Source of the DNA: Phaeodactylibacter luteus
GTDB lineage: Bacteria; Bacteroidota; Bacteroidia; Chitinophagales; Saprospiraceae
Direction of reading: 5' to 3'
Length of the DNA: 44,453 nucleotides
Assembly: GCF_007993045.1 (NCBI RefSeq)
Contig: NZ_VOOR01000045.1
Span: 1-44,453 of the forward strand
A program made the position numbers and the translations under genes. Positions within the stretch are counted from its first letter, which is position 1. Each line of letters begins with the position of its first letter. Under the pieces are notes generated by a model. It did not search any database, was not told where the DNA came from, and worked only from the letters and a program-made list of their open reading frames with translations. This document shows, one piece after another, positions 1 to 8,784 of the stretch.

Positions 1-14
1 ACCTGACGCCCCTT

Positions 15-2855
15 ATGCTACTCGACCAGATGAAATTTGCGTATCCATGGCGCCCTTATCAGCACCGCATTTTGCAGGACTTGGGCCGTCACCTTACAGA
101 TAAGCGGCTGCACGTGATCGCCCCACCGGGCAGTGGAAAAACTGTGCTAGGGCTCGAGGCCATGCGGCAAATCGGGCAGCCCACACTTATCCTCTCCCCC
201 ACTTTGGCTATCCGTGACCAATGGGCCAGCCGGCTGCAGGAGGACTTTCTGCCCAATGGAGCACCAAGCCCTATTTCCTTTGACCTGTCCGCTCCTGCGG
301 AAGTCACCTTCACTACTTATCAGGCTGTTTACGCCGCCTACAGGAAAGGGGCTCCCGTGAGCTCCCTTTTAAAGCAGGCTGGCGTAAAAACGCTCATTGT
401 GGATGAGTGCCATCACCTACAGAAGGCTTGGTGGAAAAGCCTGATTGAACTCAACCTTGCCCTGGCCCCCCACTTGATTGCACTCACCGCTACTCCCCCT
501 TACGATGTCAGCAGTTACGAATGGCAACGGTACCAAGAACTCTGCGGGCCAGCCGATGAGGAGATCACCACGCCCGAGCTCATCCAGGAAGGCAACCTCT
601 GCCCTCATCAAGATTACATCTGGTTTTCACTTCCAGAAGCAACTGTACAGGCTCCGCTCCGGCAGTTCCACAGTGCTGTAGACGAACTGATTGCCCACCT
701 GAAGTCCAATTACACCTTTCGGCATTTCCTAAAAGCTCATCCTTGGCTTATCGCCCCGGAGTCTTACTTGGAGGAAATATATGATGCTCCGGGCTACTTC
801 TCTGCCCTGCTTATCACCTTGGAAGGCATTGGCGGAGCAGCTCCAGCTGAAACCGTTGGCATTCTAGGAGACAATCATGAGGCCATACCTGAGCTCACAA
901 GGCCTTGGCTCGAAACTTTCCTTAACCAAGCTATTTACCGGGACCCCTACTTTCAGGAGTTCCACGAAAGGGGCTGGTTTAAATCTGTAGTAAGCCGCCT
1001 GCAGGAAGCAGGGGCTATAGACCGCAAGAAAGTATACCTTGAAGAGCCGCCGCAGCTAGAACGGGCTATACAACAAAGCCCCGGCAAACTGGACAGCATC
1101 GGTCAAATCCTGCAGCTTGAGTTTGCAAGCCTGGGCAGCGCCCTGCGCATGCTCATCCTCACCGATTATATCCGGGCAGAGGCCCTCCCCCGTACTGAAC
1201 TCGATGAACGGCCGCTACAACAAATAGGCGTCGCGCCTATTTTTGAGTACCTAAGGCGGCACTATCCGGTCAGGGCCAGTCTTGGTGTATTGACCGGCAG
1301 CATGGCCATCATACCAGAACGGGCCAAAAACCGGCTACGGGAACTGCTCCCGGAGGCAGGACTTTCTCAAGTATCCACGACCTATCACACCCCTGGCTAT
1401 TTGGTTTTTCATATCAGTGGCAAGCAGCAGGCTGCCCTGTTGAAAGGAACGACTCAGCTTTTTGAGGAAGGGCATATCAACGTACTTATCGGCACTAACG
1501 CCTTACTGGGAGAGGGCTGGGACGCACCGGCTGCCAATACGCTAGTACTTGCTACGGTGGTCAAATCATTTGTCAGCTCCAACCAGGCAAGGGGGCGAGT
1601 GATACGCACCTACCCTGCCAGGCCAGAAAAAGCTGCCAACATCTGGCATTTGGCGTGTATCGACCCTTTCCACAAGGCTGGAGGAATGGACTGGCTGAAG
1701 CTCACCCAACGGCTCAAAGCATTCTCAGGGCCAACTTTTGACCCTATGCCAAATATTGAAAATGGCGTGGGCCGTTTCAGGTTGCCTGCCATACCCAATT
1801 CCTTTGAAACCGTGCAGCTAGCCAATCGTGATATGCAAGAACATGCCAGAGACCGGGCTAGGCTGACAAACGACTGGAGCAGCGGTATTGCGAAGGGCCA
1901 CCACATGGCTGAAGCCATCCGTATGCCTATTGCGCGCAGCAGGCGGCACCTCAAACAAAAAACACTCTACCGAAGGCAGGCGGACACTGCGGCCAAAGCT
2001 GCCTTAAAGAAAGCCGCCCAACAAACTCATAAAGCAGTCCTCTTTTCTGCCTTTGGACTGGTAGCGCTAGCTTTCTTGCCCGAGAAAACAGTTGGCCTGC
2101 TGCCGGCTTTAAGCCTATGCTGCTCAGCCGCAGCTCTGGCATCTATCTGGCTTTATTGGCCGAGCTGGAAAGCCATTGTACGCGCAGCCAGCGAATTTGT
2201 CCCCACAAGTCAATGGGCTCCTGCTTTTCGCAAACTCCTATTTGCGTGGGCGAGCTCGGCCATACTGGCAGGCCTAATAGGCGGAGCTGTAGTTGGCTTT
2301 GGGCTGTTGCTGCTGAGCGGGGCTATTGCAATCATGGCTTTCGGGCTCAGGCCGCCGGGAGGCCTTCTCGGAGCTTTATCCCGCCTCGACTGGTCTGCTG
2401 ACCCCCAGAAGGCATTCCAGGCTTGCGCCCAGACCGTATGGGGGGCATTGCTACAACAGGGTGCCTTCACCTCAAGGCCAACACTTCGCTTCCACCTACA
2501 TGACCCGGAAGAGCCCGCCTGCTACCTTGAGGGGGCATGGCTACAGGAAGAGCAATTATTCCTGCAATGCCTAAGCATTTTCCTGAGCCCGGTGGACAAC
2601 CCTCGTTATCTGCTCAAACAGAAAATCCTGGTCGAGGGTGTAGCTGAAAGTGCACAATATTACGCTGTGCCCGACCACTTCGGGCAAAGGCGGCCCGGTG
2701 CCGAACTATTCTTACGACAAGCTAGGAAACACTTCCCAAATGGGCACCTGTCCTTAGTGTACACCCGCACCTATGAAGGGCGGCGTGCATTGCTCGCCGC
2801 ACGTAGCCAAACACTTTCTGACCCCACAGCACATCGCCAGATGGCTTGGCGATAA
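15..2855 (+). CDS. DEAD/DEAH-type SF2 helicase with C-terminal membrane segments
   Basis: This is a superfamily 2 helicase-like ATPase of about 946 residues. A RPYQ motif lies at residues 13-16, a Walker A loop PPGSGKT at 37-43, a Walker B box DECH at 130-133, motif III TAT at 158-160 and a motif VI-like QARGR at 524-528, so both RecA-like domains seem complete. After residue 670 the protein changes character: hydrophobic stretches near 673-691, 695-714 and 739-776 look like three or four membrane spans, followed by a soluble C-terminal region of about 165 residues that I do not recognise. Membrane spans are unusual in such helicases, and the substrate is unknown. The reading frame is open to the left edge, so the true start could lie upstream; the first ATG in the window was used. 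Confidence 0.85.
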   Translation: MLLDQMKFAYPWRPYQHRILQDLGRHLTDKRLHVIAPPGSGKTVLGLEAMRQIGQPTLILSPTLAIRDQWASRLQEDFLPNGAPSPISFDLSAPAEVTFTTYQAVYAAYRKGAPVSSLLKQAGVKTLIVDECHHLQKAWWKSLIELNLALAPHLIALTATPPYDVSSYEWQRYQELCGPADEEITTPELIQEGNLCPHQDYIWFSLPEATVQAPLRQFHSAVDELIAHLKSNYTFRHFLKAHPWLIAPESYLEEIYDAPGYFSALLITLEGIGGAAPAETVGILGDNHEAIPELTRPWLETFLNQAIYRDPYFQEFHERGWFKSVVSRLQEAGAIDRKKVYLEEPPQLERAIQQSPGKLDSIGQILQLEFASLGSALRMLILTDYIRAEALPRTELDERPLQQIGVAPIFEYLRRHYPVRASLGVLTGSMAIIPERAKNRLRELLPEAGLSQVSTTYHTPGYLVFHISGKQQAALLKGTTQLFEEGHINVLIGTNALLGEGWDAPAANTLVLATVVKSFVSSNQARGRVIRTYPARPEKAANIWHLACIDPFHKAGGMDWLKLTQRLKAFSGPTFDPMPNIENGVGRFRLPAIPNSFETVQLANRDMQEHARDRARLTNDWSSGIAKGHHMAEAIRMPIARSRRHLKQKTLYRRQADTAAKAALKKAAQQTHKAVLFSAFGLVALAFLPEKTVGLLPALSLCCSAAALASIWLYWPSWKAIVRAASEFVPTSQWAPAFRKLLFAWASSAILAGLIGGAVVGFGLLLLSGAIAIMAFGLRPPGGLLGALSRLDWSADPQKAFQACAQTVWGALLQQGAFTSRPTLRFHLHDPEEPACYLEGAWLQEEQLFLQCLSIFLSPVDNPRYLLKQKILVEGVAESAQYYAVPDHFGQRRPGAELFLRQARKHFPNGHLSLVYTRTYEGRRALLAARSQTLSDPTAHRQMAWR

Positions 2856-3006
2856 CGCCCTATCTGTGCCAGCCTAAAGCCTCATTGATAAAAGTCACGC
2901 CTGGGCACTGCCAATCCTCAACCCAATCCCCTTTCATTATCAGCAACTTGTAGCTGTAAGCCAAATTTCTTAACGCCCTTTTTTCCGGGGGCTAAACTCC
3001 TCCATA

Positions 3007-3951
3007 ATGAACCCTAACATCGCATTTACCGGACAAGCATTATTGATTGGGTTGGGCATTGGTGTACTGTTGCTCATTGGCCTGATCCTCATTGGGCGCT
3101 ACTACTTCAATACAACTGCTGGAACGCGGCTGACGGAAATGTACCGTGGCAAAAAATGGGATTCCCCATTGACAGCACGCAACAAATACCCGGATGTCGA
3201 CGTCTTCCGGTTCGCCCCAATATTCCTGCGCATTAGCCTTATTGGTGTCCTCGTCCTGATCATAGGCGCATTCAGCTGGACTGTTTACGAAAAGGAAACC
3301 TTTATCCCTGAAGATGCCTTGGCCATGGACTATGACATTGAAATCGAAAAGCCCCGTACTGCAGAGCCGCCGCCACCACCGCCACCACCACCGCCGCCGC
3401 AAATCGAAGCTGTAGCGGAAGTGGATGTAGACGTAGAAGATGACTTCGAATTTGCTGACCAGTCTATCGACGAAGATACTTATGTAGAGGCGCCAGAATA
3501 CGACCCCAACAGTAAGGAGGACGTACCGCCGCCGCCTCCTCCGCCACCACCACCGCCGCCAAAACAAGAGGTAGCTGAAATTTTCAAAGTCGTGGAGGAA
3601 ATGCCCCGGTTCCCCGGCTGTGAAGACTTGGTGGCCAGTGCAGATGAAAAACGGATGTGTGCTAACCGCCGCATGCTAGAGTTTATTTACGAGAATATCC
3701 GCTACCCCTCTGTGGCCCGAGACAATAACATCGAAGGCACGGTGGTCGTCAGCTTCGTAGTAGACGAAAAAGGAGCGATCAGTGTGCCGGAAGTGGTGCG
3801 GGATATCGGCGGAGGCTGCGGCGCTGAAGCCCTCAGGGTGGTAGAGATGATGAACGATCTGCCTGAAAATTGGACCCCCGGGCGGCAGCGTGGCCGGGCA
3901 GTGAAGGTAATGTTCAACCTGCCGGTAAAATTTAAGCTGCAGCTCAACTGA
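3007..3951 (+). CDS. Energy transducer TonB
   Basis: The 314-residue protein ends in a TonB C-terminal domain (about residues 195-314) with the Bacteroidota-type EEMPRFPGC entry and a YPSVARDNNIEGTVVVSF core. TonB passes proton-motive energy from ExbB/ExbD to outer-membrane receptors. The periplasm-spanning linker has two pure proline runs (121-131 and 174-185) separated by a very acidic segment. There are two predicted membrane helices (about 10-30 and 72-92) where a standard TonB has one, which places a roughly 40-residue basic segment between them. No exbB or exbD is adjacent. A strong terminator follows the gene. Confidence 0.9.
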   Translation: MNPNIAFTGQALLIGLGIGVLLLIGLILIGRYYFNTTAGTRLTEMYRGKKWDSPLTARNKYPDVDVFRFAPIFLRISLIGVLVLIIGAFSWTVYEKETFIPEDALAMDYDIEIEKPRTAEPPPPPPPPPPPQIEAVAEVDVDVEDDFEFADQSIDEDTYVEAPEYDPNSKEDVPPPPPPPPPPPPKQEVAEIFKVVEEMPRFPGCEDLVASADEKRMCANRRMLEFIYENIRYPSVARDNNIEGTVVVSFVVDEKGAISVPEVVRDIGGGCGAEALRVVEMMNDLPENWTPGRQRGRAVKVMFNLPVKFKLQLN

Positions 3952-3995
3952 CCTGGCGCATCAAGCCTAATTAAGAGGCATCTGCCTAAAAAGGG

Positions 3996-4032
3996 AAACC
4001 GGCTGCACAGTTAACTTGTGCAGCCGGTTTTT
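3996..4032 (+). terminator. Rho-independent terminator of the tonB gene
   Basis: A perfect 14-bp stem (AAACCGGCTGCACA at 3996-4009 with its complement at 4017-4030) closes a 7-base loop and runs into a T tract. It lies 45 bases after the TonB stop codon. Confidence 0.9.
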
Positions 4033-4055
4033 ATGCTCAACCGGAAACGCAGGGG

Positions 4056-4224
4056 CTAGTGCCTTAAGCCATAAATCTCTGATACTTAAGTTGAAGTTGT
4101 TTTCCGGCTAATCAAGGCGAAGGTTCGCGACTTTAGCCCGAGCTAAAGGAGCGGTTCTTTAACGAAGAGTAGGCGGAAAAGAACGAAACTTGGCGTGTCA
4201 AGGGTTTATGGCTTGAGGCACTAG
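4056..4224. mobile_element. MITE-like palindromic element with CTAG ends
   Basis: The ends are inverted repeats of 22 bases. The left end begins CTAGTGCCTTAAGCCATAAA, and the reverse complement of the right end begins CTAGTGCCTCAAGCCATAAA, with one more mismatch after that. Further in, a left GTTTTCCGGCTAA is matched by a right GGCGGAAAAG, so most of the 169 bp can fold into one imperfect hairpin. It contains no plausible gene and sits between the convergent tonB and dps genes, ending one base before the dps stop codon. No clear target duplication is visible and no second copy lies in the window. Confidence 0.7.
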
Positions 4225-4225
4225 G

Positions 4226-4735
4226 CTATGCCAAATGAGCGCGCACCATCCAAGCCATTTTTTCGTGCACCTCCATCAGAGCGATCAGGAAGTCCTGTGT
4301 ACCTGCGTCATTGCACTCTTCCATGACCATTTCTTGGTCATTGCGCAGAAACTGAATGATAGCTTCATGATCAGCCAACAGGTTTTTCAGCATCTGCTCT
4401 GCATTGCCATTGAAGTGCCCTGTCTCCTCTAAGCGGGCATGCTGACGGAAGGCCTCCATAGAGCCCGGCGCAAAATAGCCGATGCTGCGGATACGCTCTG
4501 CGATGTCGTCGATATGTTCGGCCAAGGCGGTATACTGCTCCTCAAAAAAGGCGTGCAGCTGTTGAAAATGTATGCCAGTGACATTCCAATGGTAATTGCG
4601 CAGCTTGATGTAAAGGATGTGCTCATCCGCCAACAGCTGTTTGAGCGCTTGGGCGACTTGCCCGCGCTGCCCGGTTTCAATGCCAATATTTACATCCACT
4701 TTTTCGTGGGTCAATTGCTTATTTTCGAGGCTCAT
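4226..4735 (-). CDS. dps: Dps family DNA-binding / ferritin-like protein
   Basis: This 169-residue protein has the Dps signature NYHWNVTG followed by the LHAFFEEQY and IDDIAERI segments. The expected inter-subunit ferroxidase ligands are present: H49, H61, E65, D76 and E80. Dps forms dodecamers that oxidise and store iron with peroxide and protect DNA in starvation and oxidative stress. The N-terminal tail is short and not very basic, so strong DNA binding is not assured. It stands alone between the MITE-like element and the photolyase gene, on the same strand as the photolyase and downstream of it by about 90 bases, so co-transcription of two stress-protection genes is possible. Confidence 0.93.
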   Translation of the reverse strand: MSLENKQLTHEKVDVNIGIETGQRGQVAQALKQLLADEHILYIKLRNYHWNVTGIHFQQLHAFFEEQYTALAEHIDDIAERIRSIGYFAPGSMEAFRQHARLEETGHFNGNAEQMLKNLLADHEAIIQFLRNDQEMVMEECNDAGTQDFLIALMEVHEKMAWMVRAHLA

Positions 4736-4828
4736 CTGCTTAGGATTTTTGGATTTCTAAATATTTCCGAAACGCACTATACAACGTGCACTGACCTAGC
4801 TAAGTTTATAAAAAACAGATGGTTAGCC

Positions 4829-6163
4829 TTATTTGGAAACAGACTGAATAGGCGCGGTCAGGCGTTCAAACCAGGCATTGGGGCTACGTTTGTCCTGCTG
4901 CAGCCAGCGCTTGCGGTAGGCCCCATCTTTGTCATAATCCCGGGCCTGTTTTTGAGTATTGAACACCCTGTCTCTGGGGTCATTGCCCACTCCGCCGGCA
5001 TACATCCAATTGCCGTAGTTGCTCGCTACATCGTAATCTATCAGCAAAGCCTCGAACCAGGCCGCCCCTTTGCGCCAATCCTGCTTTAGCTGATGCACAA
5101 GGTAAGAGGCTACATTTTGCCGCCCACGGTTGCTCATAAAGCCAGTATAGAGGAGCTCCCTCATATTGGCATCTACAAAATCGTCACCTGTTGTGCCTGT
5201 CGCCCATTTGTGGAACAGCTTATCGTTATCCCGCCAGCGGACGGCCTTATCCTGTATGCCGCCTGGGAAAAAGATTTTCCGGCCATGTTTCATAGCGATG
5301 TACTTGAAATACTCCCGCCACAGCAGTTCGAACTTCATCCAGTAAGTAGAGCTGTTGCTCTTGCGCTCCGCCTCGTAAGCCTCTACCTCATGCCAGATGG
5401 CTCGGGCAGAAATACACCCGTGCGCTAGCCAAAGGGAAAACTTGGAAGAATAATCTGCCCCTATCAGCCCATTGCGGGTCTCTTTATAGGTTGCAATATG
5501 GTCTGTATCCCAGAGGTAGTGGTCCAACCGGTCATAGGCAGCAAGAGCCCCTCCTTTAAACGGGAGCACTGCACGTTGGTCTGCCTCTGGGCAATCGTAC
5601 CCCAAGCTTGCCATTTCTGGCAGGGGCTCAGAAGCAAACCCAACCGTAGGGATAGCGTTGGGCGGCTCGAGCGCATCAGGGATACGGGCATATTTCTCTA
5701 CCCGTTTGCGGAACTGAGTGAACACCTCTGGCACCTGATCTATGCTGAAAGGCAGATCGTCGGGGGCTGTCAGGAGCAGGCTATGGGAAAAATAGCATTC
5801 CAACTTAGCTTGCAGCGCTTCTTCTGCCTGCAGCTCCTCGTGTGTGTATTCTTTGGAGGCATACACTGCGGAGCAGCCGTACGATTGGGCGATTTGCGGT
5901 AGCATGGTTTCAGGCACGCCTACCTTGAACAACAGCTGACTGCCCTTTTCCTGTAGGTCCTCCTGTAGGTCGGCAAGGCTTTCCAGCAAAAACTTCAAAC
6001 GGTAAGCGCCCATACGGGGAAAACCCCATGGCCCGGGGCGCAGCAGCCGCTCATCGAGGATGTATACAGGGAGGATCTCGTCATGCTGCTGTACGGCTGC
6101 ATTCAAGGCGGGGTTGTCGGTAAGCCGCAGGTCGTTGCGGAACCACATGATGGCTTTGGACAT
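4829..6163 (-). CDS. Cryptochrome/photolyase, DASH type
   Basis: The N-terminal photolyase domain opens with AIMWFRNDLRLTDNPAL. The C-terminal FAD-binding domain has WREYFKYIAMKHG, GFMSNRGRQNVASYLV and VASNYGNWMYAGGVGNDPR, which are typical of the CRY-DASH branch. Members repair UV cyclobutane dimers, chiefly in single-stranded DNA, and act as blue-light flavoproteins. The predicted protein is 444 residues, normal for the group. The ATG at 6163 (MSKAIMWF) was preferred to the ATG 36 bases upstream because the family begins almost directly with the WFRNDLR motif. The assignment to DASH rather than class I photolyase rests on motif resemblance. Confidence 0.9.
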   Translation of the reverse strand: MSKAIMWFRNDLRLTDNPALNAAVQQHDEILPVYILDERLLRPGPWGFPRMGAYRLKFLLESLADLQEDLQEKGSQLLFKVGVPETMLPQIAQSYGCSAVYASKEYTHEELQAEEALQAKLECYFSHSLLLTAPDDLPFSIDQVPEVFTQFRKRVEKYARIPDALEPPNAIPTVGFASEPLPEMASLGYDCPEADQRAVLPFKGGALAAYDRLDHYLWDTDHIATYKETRNGLIGADYSSKFSLWLAHGCISARAIWHEVEAYEAERKSNSSTYWMKFELLWREYFKYIAMKHGRKIFFPGGIQDKAVRWRDNDKLFHKWATGTTGDDFVDANMRELLYTGFMSNRGRQNVASYLVHQLKQDWRKGAAWFEALLIDYDVASNYGNWMYAGGVGNDPRDRVFNTQKQARDYDKDGAYRKRWLQQDKRSPNAWFERLTAPIQSVSK

Positions 6164-6239
6164 GGCAGTGCTATTTTTTTGGTGGGTGTAACAACACATA
6201 GCCTAATTGGTTGTCAGCGCGCTGCCGGGCAAATACGAG

Positions 6240-6431
6240 GGGGGTAAACCCAAGTGCCACAGGTTTCTGAGCCCCACATCGGCATTGGCCTAGCGCTGCG
6301 AAGGGGTGGCCAGCCCGGTAGGGCCGAGCGGATAGCGAGCCCCGTAGCATAGCGGCACCTGCCCATTGGGGCAGGGGCAGGCCCCATCCATGTGGCGGGG
6401 CAGGAAAAAAGCGGCCATCTGTTTTGCACGC
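6240..6431 (-). repeat. Intergenic MITE-like repeat, copy A
   Basis: This copy belongs to the family with GGGCGYAAACC terminal inverted repeats and the inner block GCTATGC..GGGGCTCGCT..CGCTCGGCC, here on the minus strand. The left end reads GGGGGTAAACC. The right end (CCATCTGTTTTGCACGC) is a degenerate version of the other terminus. It fills most of the 375-base gap between the divergent photolyase and glycosyltransferase genes. Short reading frames in it are chance products of the repeat. Confidence 0.75.
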
Positions 6432-6512
6432 TACACAAAGCTGAGCCCCGAAGCCCCTGTTTTGCGCCCTGCCCCAGCAGAGCCCATGACCGAGCTGTTT
6501 GCCATTAATTCC

Positions 6513-6520
6513 TATCTTTG
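6513..6520 (+). promoter_or_regulatory. Putative -7 element before the glycosyltransferase
   Basis: TATCTTTG matches the Bacteroidota -7 consensus TAnnTTTG and would start transcription roughly 12 bases before the ATG at 6539. No good TTG -33 element is seen at the right distance, so this is a weak call. Confidence 0.4.
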
Positions 6521-6538
6521 CGGCACAAAATCCAGACT

Positions 6539-7294
6539 ATGTATAATGGGAAAAAGGTAGTGGTCGTGCTGCCCGCCTACAACGCAGCGCTCACCCTGGA
6601 AAAGACCTACCGGGAGATTCCTTTCAACCTCGTTGATGAAGTTATCCTTTGCGACGACGCCAGCAAGGACAACACCTCTGACCTCGCCCGGCAGATTGGC
6701 ATTCAGCATGTCATCACGCATGAGCAGAACAAAGGCTACGGTGGCAACCAAAAATCGCTTTACAATAAAGCCCTCGAGTTGGGCGGGGATATTGTCATTA
6801 TGCTCCACCCTGACTATCAGTATACGCCAAAGCTTATCCCTGCTATGGTCAATATCATTGGGGATGAGCTGTACCCTGTAGTGCTTGGTTCCCGGATCTT
6901 GGGCAAAGGTGCCTTGGCTGGTGGCATGCCTCTGTACAAGTACATAGCCAACCGCGCGCTTACGCTTACGCAAAACCTACTGATCAACTATAAGCTTTCG
7001 GAGTACCACACCGGCTACCGGGCGTTCAGCCGCGAAGTCTTGGAGGGCATCAACTTCAATGCCAATTCCGACGATTTTGTCTTTGATAATGAAATGCTTT
7101 CGCAGATCATCTATGCAGGCTTTCACATTGCCGAGGTGACCTGCCCGACCAAATATTTTGAGGAAGCCTCTTCCATCAATTTTGCGCGGAGCTCTAAATA
7201 TGGCTTGGGCGTGCTCAGGGTTTCCTTAAGCCACCTCCTGCAGCGCATGGGGCTGGCGAAGTTCCGCATGTACCAAAAGCCCCAAAAAGCCTGA
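6539..7294 (+). CDS. Family 2 glycosyltransferase, DPM1-like
   Basis: The 251-residue protein has a GT-A fold signature: VVVVLPAYNAALTLEKT at the start, DEVILCDDASKDNT for nucleotide-sugar binding and an LHPDYQY motif in the DXD position. A later EYHTGYRAF segment is typical of polyprenyl-phosphate glycosyltransferases. It probably transfers a sugar from a nucleotide donor to a lipid or polysaccharide acceptor in the cytoplasm. No C-terminal membrane helices are seen. The ATG at 6539 is preferred over a TTG 21 bases upstream, which overlaps the putative -7 element. The next gene begins 6 bases after the stop, so the two are likely co-transcribed. Confidence 0.88.
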   Translation: MYNGKKVVVVLPAYNAALTLEKTYREIPFNLVDEVILCDDASKDNTSDLARQIGIQHVITHEQNKGYGGNQKSLYNKALELGGDIVIMLHPDYQYTPKLIPAMVNIIGDELYPVVLGSRILGKGALAGGMPLYKYIANRALTLTQNLLINYKLSEYHTGYRAFSREVLEGINFNANSDDFVFDNEMLSQIIYAGFHIAEVTCPTKYFEEASSINFARSSKYGLGVLRVSLSHLLQRMGLAKFRMYQKPQKA

Positions 7295-7300
7295 CCGGGA

Positions 7301-8086
7301 ATGCACAAACGTGACCTGAAGGATGAGCTGGACCGCCTCGTGCTGCTGTACAACCGGCCGGAGTTTATCGCAGAAGACCCTATTTCCATCCCGCATCAGC
7401 TTTCTACTTTGCAGGATATAGAGATTATGGGGTTTTGGGCTGCTATGCTGGCTTGGGGGCAGCGCAAGACCATCATCCGGAAAGCTCAGGAACTGCTAGA
7501 GCTCATGGACGGGGCACCTTACGAATTCATCACCCAGCACGAGGAAAAAGACCGGCTGCCTTTCCTTCAGTTTAAGCACCGCACTTTCCAGCCCACCGAC
7601 GCGCTGTACTTTCTGGAGTTTTTTCAGCAGTATTACCGTAGCTACTCGTCCTTGGAAGATGCATTTGCCCGCCATCTACAGCCGGGAGATGAGCACGTCG
7701 GGCCAGCGCTTTCTGGCTTCCACCAAACGTTTTTTGGCCTGCCGTATGCCCCTCAGCGCACGCGGAAGCACGTTGCTACGCCAGACCGGAAATCGACCTG
7801 CAAACGGCTGAACATGTTTTTGCGTTGGATGGTGAGAAAGGATGACCAGGGAGTAGATTTTGGGCTTTGGGAACGCATACGCCCAGAACAGCTGTTGGTC
7901 CCTCTTGATGTGCACGTAGAACGGGTAGCCCGCCGGATGGGGCTGCTGTCCCGCAAACAGACCGACTGGCTGGCTGTGCTGGAGCTTACCGCAGCCCTAA
8001 AACAGTTTGACCGGGAGGACCCGGTCAAATATGATTTTGCACTATTTGGGCTGGGGGTATTAGAAAGCAAAGAAGGGCTGGCTTAG
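7301..8086 (+). CDS. TIGR02757 (DUF2400) family protein
   Basis: The 261-residue protein matches the TIGR02757 family, common in Bacteroidota. Its hallmarks are IMGFWAAMLAWGQRKTIIRKA near residue 40, KSTCKRLNMFLRWMVRKD in the second half, and a PLDVHVERVARRMGL segment. The last two recall helix-hairpin-helix DNA glycosylases (an Asp after a Lys-rich helical hairpin), so a DNA-repair-like fold is possible, but no activity is established from the sequence. It directly follows the glycosyltransferase and ends 20 bases before the convergent DUF4783 gene. Confidence 0.85.
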   Translation: MHKRDLKDELDRLVLLYNRPEFIAEDPISIPHQLSTLQDIEIMGFWAAMLAWGQRKTIIRKAQELLELMDGAPYEFITQHEEKDRLPFLQFKHRTFQPTDALYFLEFFQQYYRSYSSLEDAFARHLQPGDEHVGPALSGFHQTFFGLPYAPQRTRKHVATPDRKSTCKRLNMFLRWMVRKDDQGVDFGLWERIRPEQLLVPLDVHVERVARRMGLLSRKQTDWLAVLELTAALKQFDREDPVKYDFALFGLGVLESKEGLA

Positions 8087-8106
8087 CCTAGCCCCCCCTT
8101 TTTTGG

Positions 8107-8490
8107 TTATTCCTCGTCGAAGCGCAATTCTTGTATGAGCTGTTTGTCACCGACCGCTTTCATGTAGATGTAAACGCGGAAGGTTTTGCCACCGGCGAGC
8201 AGATTGCCAATGCAGTACTCTGAATTCTTATTCGGCGCAGTCCCTTTGTGCACAGTGCTAAAGGAAGCGGGAGGGTATTTCTGGAAAAAGCCCGCTACTA
8301 CAGCCTCCGCTTTCGCTTTAGGGTATATCTCGTCTTTGCTGAGGATAGAGACCTCTACCGAGTCATCAAAAAATGCCCCTAAGGCTGCGGCATCCCCTTT
8401 GCTGATCGCACGAGTGATAGCGCCTAGGTCGGCATCGCCCAATTGAGGGGCAACCGGCAACAGGAAAGCAACTAATAATAAGCTTTTCAT
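8107..8490 (-). CDS. DUF4783 secreted protein
   Basis: This 127-residue protein has a hydrophobic signal-peptide-like start (MKSLLLVAFLLPVAP) and then an NTF2-like fold typical of DUF4783: AISKGDAAALGAFFDDSVEVSI, FFQKYPPASFSTVHKG and FRVYIYMKAVGDKQLIQELRF. The family is restricted mostly to Bacteroidota and its function is unknown. It is probably exported to the periplasm or the outer surface. It is convergent with the TIGR02757 gene. The 294 bases upstream (8491-8784) contain nothing I can identify. Confidence 0.82.
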   Translation of the reverse strand: MKSLLLVAFLLPVAPQLGDADLGAITRAISKGDAAALGAFFDDSVEVSILSKDEIYPKAKAEAVVAGFFQKYPPASFSTVHKGTAPNKNSEYCIGNLLAGGKTFRVYIYMKAVGDKQLIQELRFDEE

Positions 8491-8784
8491 AAGGCTTGGT
8501 TTTGGTCTAGTTCATGGATTATGCTTTTGGGACGTGTACTTCCAGCTTCGGCCACAAAAGCTTTGACAATAGGGCGGTACGCTTGTGTGATGGCCTGCCT
8601 AGCCCAAGGGCTTGCTTATTCATGGGCTATCAGGCTTAAGCAAAAAACGAATTTAAGCACAGCCCGCCAACTTATGCCCCTTCTTTAACACCCTTTGGAG
8701 CAGATAAGTACCAATACTTCAACGAGCTGTCTTTCAACGGCAGGCTGCAATTCAAAATTGCACAACAGCCTAAAAATCTAAAGC

